A DNA stretch of 8,475 nt from assembly GCA_905200265.1 (NCBI GenBank), contig CAJKJS010000047.1, positions 1 through 8,475 on the forward strand, read 5' to 3'. Below, one piece after another: positions 5,103 through 8,475 of the stretch. The first letter of the stretch is position 1. Each line of letters opens with the position of its first letter. The notes beneath the pieces are model-generated. The model ran no database searches, was not told where the DNA came from, and saw nothing but the letters and a program-made list of their open reading frames with translations. Made by a program: the position numbers and the translations under genes. The stretch is from an uncultured Oscillospiraceae bacterium (lineage in GTDB: Bacteria > Bacillota > Clostridia > Oscillospirales > Acutalibacteraceae).

Positions 5103-7067
5103 TTGGAGTTTAACGAGATCACACAGACCGATCAGAGCTATAACGAAAATCAAATACAGGTATTGGAAGGGCTGGAGGCCGTGCGGAAACGCCCGGGTAT
5201 GTATATCGGCTCCACAGGCCCAAAAGGACTGCATCATCTGGTATACGAAATCGTGGACAACTCCATCGATGAAGCGTTGGCCGGATGCTGTGATAAAATC
5301 AATGTCATTATTGAAGAAGGCAATATTATCCGCGTAGAAGATAACGGCCGTGGGATTCCGGTGGGGGTTCAGCAGAAAACCGGACTACCGGCCGTAACCG
5401 TTGTTTTCACCATTTTGCATGCCGGCGGTAAATTCGGCGGCGGCGGGTATAAGGTAAGCGGTGGTTTGCACGGCGTGGGCGCTTCGGTTGTGAATGCGCT
5501 GTCTGTCTGGCTGGAAGTGGAAGTATACAGCGACGGTCACCGCTATTTTCAGCGTTTTGAACGCGGCAATGCGGTTTGTGACTTGCAGGACATGGGGCCG
5601 TGTGACAATCCGAGCCGTACAGGTACAACGGTACGGTTTTTGGCCGATCCTGAAATTTTCAAAGAAACGACGGTGTATGATTACACCACGTTGCAAATCC
5701 GTTTGCGGGAACAGGCGTTCTTAAATGCCGGTGTTCATATTGAATTGCGGGATGAACGTATCCGGGACAATGAGGAAGACGACACGCCCCGGCAGGATAA
5801 TTTCTGCTACGAAGGCGGCGTGAGCAGCTTTGTTGAATACATCAATAAGAAAAAAGCGGTGGAAGTGATTCACCCGGATGTGCTGCACTTTACGGCTGTT
5901 GCGCCCGATGATTCGGCTACGGCGGAAATTGCCATGCAGTATAATGACAGCTATAACGAGCTGCTCCTTTCGTTTGCCAATAACATTCATACCACCGACG
6001 GCGGTACCCACGAAGAAGGCTTTAAACGGGCCCTGACGCGGGTCATGAACGATTATGCCCGGCGGTACAATATTCTGAAAGAAAACGACAAGAATCTGTC
6101 TGGTGAAGACGTGCGCGAAGGGTTGACCGCCATTATCAGCGTGAAGCTGAAAGAAGCACAGTTCGAAGGCCAGACAAAAGCCAAACTTGGCAATATGGAG
6201 ATTGGCCCGCTGGTTTCCAACCTAGTCACGGAAAAAGTGATGACGTATCTGGAAGAAAACCCGGCTACAGCCCGTGCCATTTTTGATAAGGCCTTGGCAG
6301 CTTCCCGTGCCCGGGAGGCCGCTCGAAAAGCAAGAGAAATGGTGCGCCGCAAGTCGGCGCTGGAAAATGCCAGCCTGCCCGGTAAATTAGCCGATTGCCA
6401 AAGCCGCAATCCGGAAGAAACCGAAATTTATATCGTGGAAGGTGACTCCGCCGGCGGTTCCGCCAAGGGCGGACGGGACCGCAAATTCCAGGCGATTTTG
6501 CCTCTGTGGGGCAAAATGCTCAACGTAGAGAAAGCGCGGCTCGATAAAGTTTATGGCAATGAAAAGCTCATGCCGGTAGTTACAGCGTTGGGAACCGGTT
6601 TGGGTGATGAATTTGATATTTCCAAACTGCGGTATGGGAAAATTATTATTATGGCGGATGCTGATGTCGACGGCAGTCATATCCGTACGTTGCTCTTGAC
6701 ATTCTTCTTCCGGTACATGCGTCCTCTGGTCGAACAGGGGCACATTTACCTGGCACAGCCTCCCCTGTTCCGCATTACCAAAGGCAAAAAGCACCGGTAT
6801 GCGTTTTCTGATGCGCAGCGCGATGCCATTATGGCCGAGCTGCAAAGTGGGTATGAAATCCAGCGGTACAAAGGTTTGGGTGAAATGGACTCGGAACAGT
6901 TGTGGGAAACCACCATGGACCCGGCTACGCGTACCATGCTGCGGGTGGAACTGGAAGATGCGGAACGGGCCGATGAAATCTTTACGATTTTGATGGGCGA
7001 TAAAGTTGAACCGCGGCGCCAGTTCATTGAGAAAAACGCCAAATACGTTCAGAACCTGGATATCTGA
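5103..7067 (+). CDS. gyrB: DNA gyrase subunit B
   Basis: 654 aa from the TTG at 5103; B. subtilis GyrB is 638 aa, and the E. coli TOPRIM insertion is absent. It supplies ATPase and TOPRIM functions of the GyrA2B2 enzyme that introduces negative supercoils. GHKL ATPase motifs: E49 in VYEIVDN with N53 (E. coli E42, N46), D80 in VEDNGRGIP, and GGLHGVGASVVNALS (120-134). TOPRIM motifs: VEGDSAGG (E446) and DADVDG (519-524). The C-terminal QRYKGLGEMD is present. GGAGGG (5091-5096) lies 6 nt before the TTG. The longest open frame begins at 5004, but that is upstream of the -10 box and inside the terminator, so it cannot be the start of this transcript. Unusual residues are S143 (E. coli R136) and W469 (E. 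coli K447). Confidence 0.97.
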   Translation: MEFNEITQTDQSYNENQIQVLEGLEAVRKRPGMYIGSTGPKGLHHLVYEIVDNSIDEALAGCCDKINVIIEEGNIIRVEDNGRGIPVGVQQKTGLPAVTVVFTILHAGGKFGGGGYKVSGGLHGVGASVVNALSVWLEVEVYSDGHRYFQRFERGNAVCDLQDMGPCDNPSRTGTTVRFLADPEIFKETTVYDYTTLQIRLREQAFLNAGVHIELRDERIRDNEEDDTPRQDNFCYEGGVSSFVEYINKKKAVEVIHPDVLHFTAVAPDDSATAEIAMQYNDSYNELLLSFANNIHTTDGGTHEEGFKRALTRVMNDYARRYNILKENDKNLSGEDVREGLTAIISVKLKEAQFEGQTKAKLGNMEIGPLVSNLVTEKVMTYLEENPATARAIFDKALAASRAREAARKAREMVRRKSALENASLPGKLADCQSRNPEETEIYIVEGDSAGGSAKGGRDRKFQAILPLWGKMLNVEKARLDKVYGNEKLMPVVTALGTGLGDEFDISKLRYGKIIIMADADVDGSHIRTLLLTFFFRYMRPLVEQGHIYLAQPPLFRITKGKKHRYAFSDAQRDAIMAELQSGYEIQRYKGLGEMDSEQLWETTMDPATRTMLRVELEDAERADEIFTILMGDKVEPRRQFIEKNAKYVQNLDI

Positions 7068-7090
7068 ATTCGAATGCACAGCGAGGCAGT

Positions 7091-7609
7091 ATGGAAAACA
7101 TGAAACATACGAACTCAGAGGCTGTTATCCGGTACACGCCTTCCTTTCAGGAAGAGCTTACCGGTGTGCGGCTGATGGGAATGATTCGAAACACCGGCCT
7201 GCGGGCTATCCTGGAAACAGTGCTGCTTTTAGCGGCAGCGGGTCTGTTTTTGTCCTCCTATATACGGGAAAAGGATCAGAATGCGCTGTTTTTTGCGCTG
7301 GTTTGCCTTGTACTCATTGGAGTAATCTGGCTGGTACCGGAACTGGCTATGCGCCGGATGGCTCGGGAAAAAATGGAGCGTACCATTCAAATCCGTCTTA
7401 CTTCGGAGGGGATTTTTCGGGTTTTCTCCGACGGAGAGGAACGGTCTTTCCCCTTTTCCGACATGATTGCCGAACAGAAAAAAGGAGTCTGGCTTTTGCA
7501 GGATGGTAAAAGGAATCACCTGTTAGTACCCTTGCGGGCTATCCCGCTGGAACAGCAAAAAGAACTGGAAAATATACTGCTTCGAATAGAAGGAAAGAAA
7601 GAAAAGTAA
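7091..7609 (+). CDS. YcxB-like membrane protein
   Basis: 172 aa. Two hydrophobic segments, about 37-57 and 64-84, are followed by a soluble domain of about 100-166. The second part (RLTSEGIFRVFSDGEERSF, FSDMIAEQKKGVWLL, LLVPLRAIPLEQQKELENIL) has the alternating pattern of the YcxB-like C-terminal domain: 'TxEGI', a Ser/Phe-Pro turn, a 'lolly' of β-strands and a final helix. Assignment is by pattern recall, not by search. Function of the family is unknown. The start has a weak GAGG (7083-7086) 4 nt upstream; an in-frame ATG at 7100 is possible. It lies 23 nt after gyrB and 41 nt before gyrA, so it is probably cotranscribed with both. Confidence 0.8.
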   Translation: MENMKHTNSEAVIRYTPSFQEELTGVRLMGMIRNTGLRAILETVLLLAAAGLFLSSYIREKDQNALFFALVCLVLIGVIWLVPELAMRRMAREKMERTIQIRLTSEGIFRVFSDGEERSFPFSDMIAEQKKGVWLLQDGKRNHLLVPLRAIPLEQQKELENILLRIEGKKEK

Positions 7610-7650
7610 CCATTTGGTTTTGAGAATTCGTACGGGAAGGAACCTGATTC

Positions 7651-8475
7651 ATGGAAGAGCAAATGATGCAAAGCGGCCGCACGATAGGCGTTAATCTGGA
7701 AGAAGAAATGCGAAAAGCATTTCTGGAATACTCCATGTCCGTTATTATTTCCCGGGCATTACCGGATGTGCGTGACGGTTTAAAGCCTGTTCACCGGCGC
7801 ATCCTGTATACCATGTATGAAAACAGTTTGTGGCCGGAAAAGGCGTACCGCAAGTGCGCCGATACGGTCGGTTCAGTGCTGGGTCGTTATCATCCTCACG
7901 GGGATGCTTCGGTTTATGATGCGCTGGTGCGTTTGGCACAGGATTTCTCCATGCGGTATGTACTGGTGGACGGACACGGGAACTTCGGTTCTATTGACGG
8001 TGACCCGCCTGCTGCTTATCGTTATACCGAAGCGCGTATGAACAAGCTGTCGGTCGATATGCTGGCTGATATCGACAAGGATACGGTAGATTTTTCTCCG
8101 AACTACGATGACCGTCTGAAAGAACCCAATGTACTGCCGACCCACTTCCCCAACTTGCTGGTGAATGGTTCTACGGGTATTGCCGTAGGTATGGCTACCA
8201 ATATTCCGCCCCACAATATGGGCGAAGTCATTGATGGCATGTGTGCCCTGATCGACAATCCCCAGGCTTCTCTGGAAGATATCATGCAGTACATTAAAGG
8301 ACCCGATTTCCCCACCGGCGGCATTATTATGGGCCGCAGTGGCATTCGGGCCGCCTATGCCACCGGTCGTGGGCGTATTCTGGTGCGGGCTCGGGCTGAA
8401 ATTGAAGAAGAAAAGAATGGCCGTTTCAAAATTATCGTGTCGGAACTGCCCTACCAGGTAAATAAAGCCAGACTG
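7651..8475 (+). CDS. gyrA: DNA gyrase subunit A (N-terminal part; cut by window end)
   Basis: 275 codons in frame to the last base; the 3' end, including the C-terminal wrapping domain, is outside the window. It is the breakage-reunion subunit. The catalytic pair R124-Y125 (E. coli R121-Y122) is in AAYRYTEARM. The quinolone pocket reads YHPHGDASVYD (80-90), with Ala86 at the position of E. coli Ser83 and D90 at Asp87. STGIAVGMATNIPPHNMGEVIDG and IKGPDFPTGG follow as in all GyrA. GGGAAGG (7634-7640) lies 10 nt before the ATG. Similarity to both GyrA and ParC exists; adjacency to gyrB supports GyrA. No separate promoter was seen in the 41-nt gap. Confidence 0.97.
   Translation, partial: MEEQMMQSGRTIGVNLEEEMRKAFLEYSMSVIISRALPDVRDGLKPVHRRILYTMYENSLWPEKAYRKCADTVGSVLGRYHPHGDASVYDALVRLAQDFSMRYVLVDGHGNFGSIDGDPPAAYRYTEARMNKLSVDMLADIDKDTVDFSPNYDDRLKEPNVLPTHFPNLLVNGSTGIAVGMATNIPPHNMGEVIDGMCALIDNPQASLEDIMQYIKGPDFPTGGIIMGRSGIRAAYATGRGRILVRARAEIEEEKNGRFKIIVSELPYQVNKARL

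Noticed and set aside
6387..7079. 230-codon minus-strand open frame opposite the gyrB C-terminus
   Set aside because: It lies entirely antisense to highly conserved gyrB sequence and contains no recognisable motif.
7006..7509. 167-codon plus-strand frame spanning the gyrB end and the next gene
   Set aside because: It overlaps both gyrB and the YcxB-like gene in another frame; those two have family-like sequence and this one does not.
7608..7620. AACCATTTGGTT as a hairpin after the YcxB-like gene
   Set aside because: Only a 4-bp stem with a 4-nt loop and a short T run; too weak to be called a terminator.

Overview
This 8,475-bp window is the chromosomal replication-origin neighbourhood of a low-to-mid-GC Firmicute. 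All genes lie on the + strand in the order dnaA - origin gap - dnaN - S4-domain gene - recF - remB - zinc-ribbon membrane protein - gyrB - YcxB-like membrane protein - gyrA (cut by the window end). The core order dnaA-dnaN-yaaA-recF-yaaB-gyrB-gyrA matches Bacillus/Clostridia. The protein sequences look most like Clostridia of the Oscillospirales/Ruminococcaceae type (for example the DnaA C-terminus and the 'PLWGKMLNVEKA' form of GyrB). That placement is inferred from memory of the families, not from a search.

Layout. Positions 1-89 are the dnaA leader with one DnaA-box-like site. Positions 90-1418 are dnaA. The 295-bp gap 1419-1713 holds the dnaA terminator, several DnaA-box-like sequences and a box/GC-cluster/DnaA-trio arrangement resembling the basal unwinding system of Bacillus oriC; a 9-bp perfect inverted repeat brackets the trio. 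Positions 1714-4992 look like one operon: dnaN, S4 (RlbA/YaaA-like), recF, remB and a two-CxxC, two-TM protein. Two gene junctions in it overlap by 4 nt. The operon ends in an 11-bp perfect hairpin. The gyrase transcription unit starts there, with a promoter (TATAAT) whose -35 region sits inside that hairpin. gyrB most likely starts at a TTG (5103), not at the longest-ORF start (5004). A small YcxB-like membrane gene lies between gyrB and gyrA.

Function. DnaA opens the origin, DnaN is the sliding clamp, RecF acts on stalled forks and gaps, and GyrA2B2 removes positive supercoils ahead of the forks. The two small membrane-protein genes are the parts with no obvious replication role. No mobile element, CRISPR array, tRNA or rRNA was seen. 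I did not find a novel multi-gene system. The most interesting points are the origin architecture, the terminator/promoter overlap, the two unassigned membrane genes, and gyrase residues at drug-contact positions.
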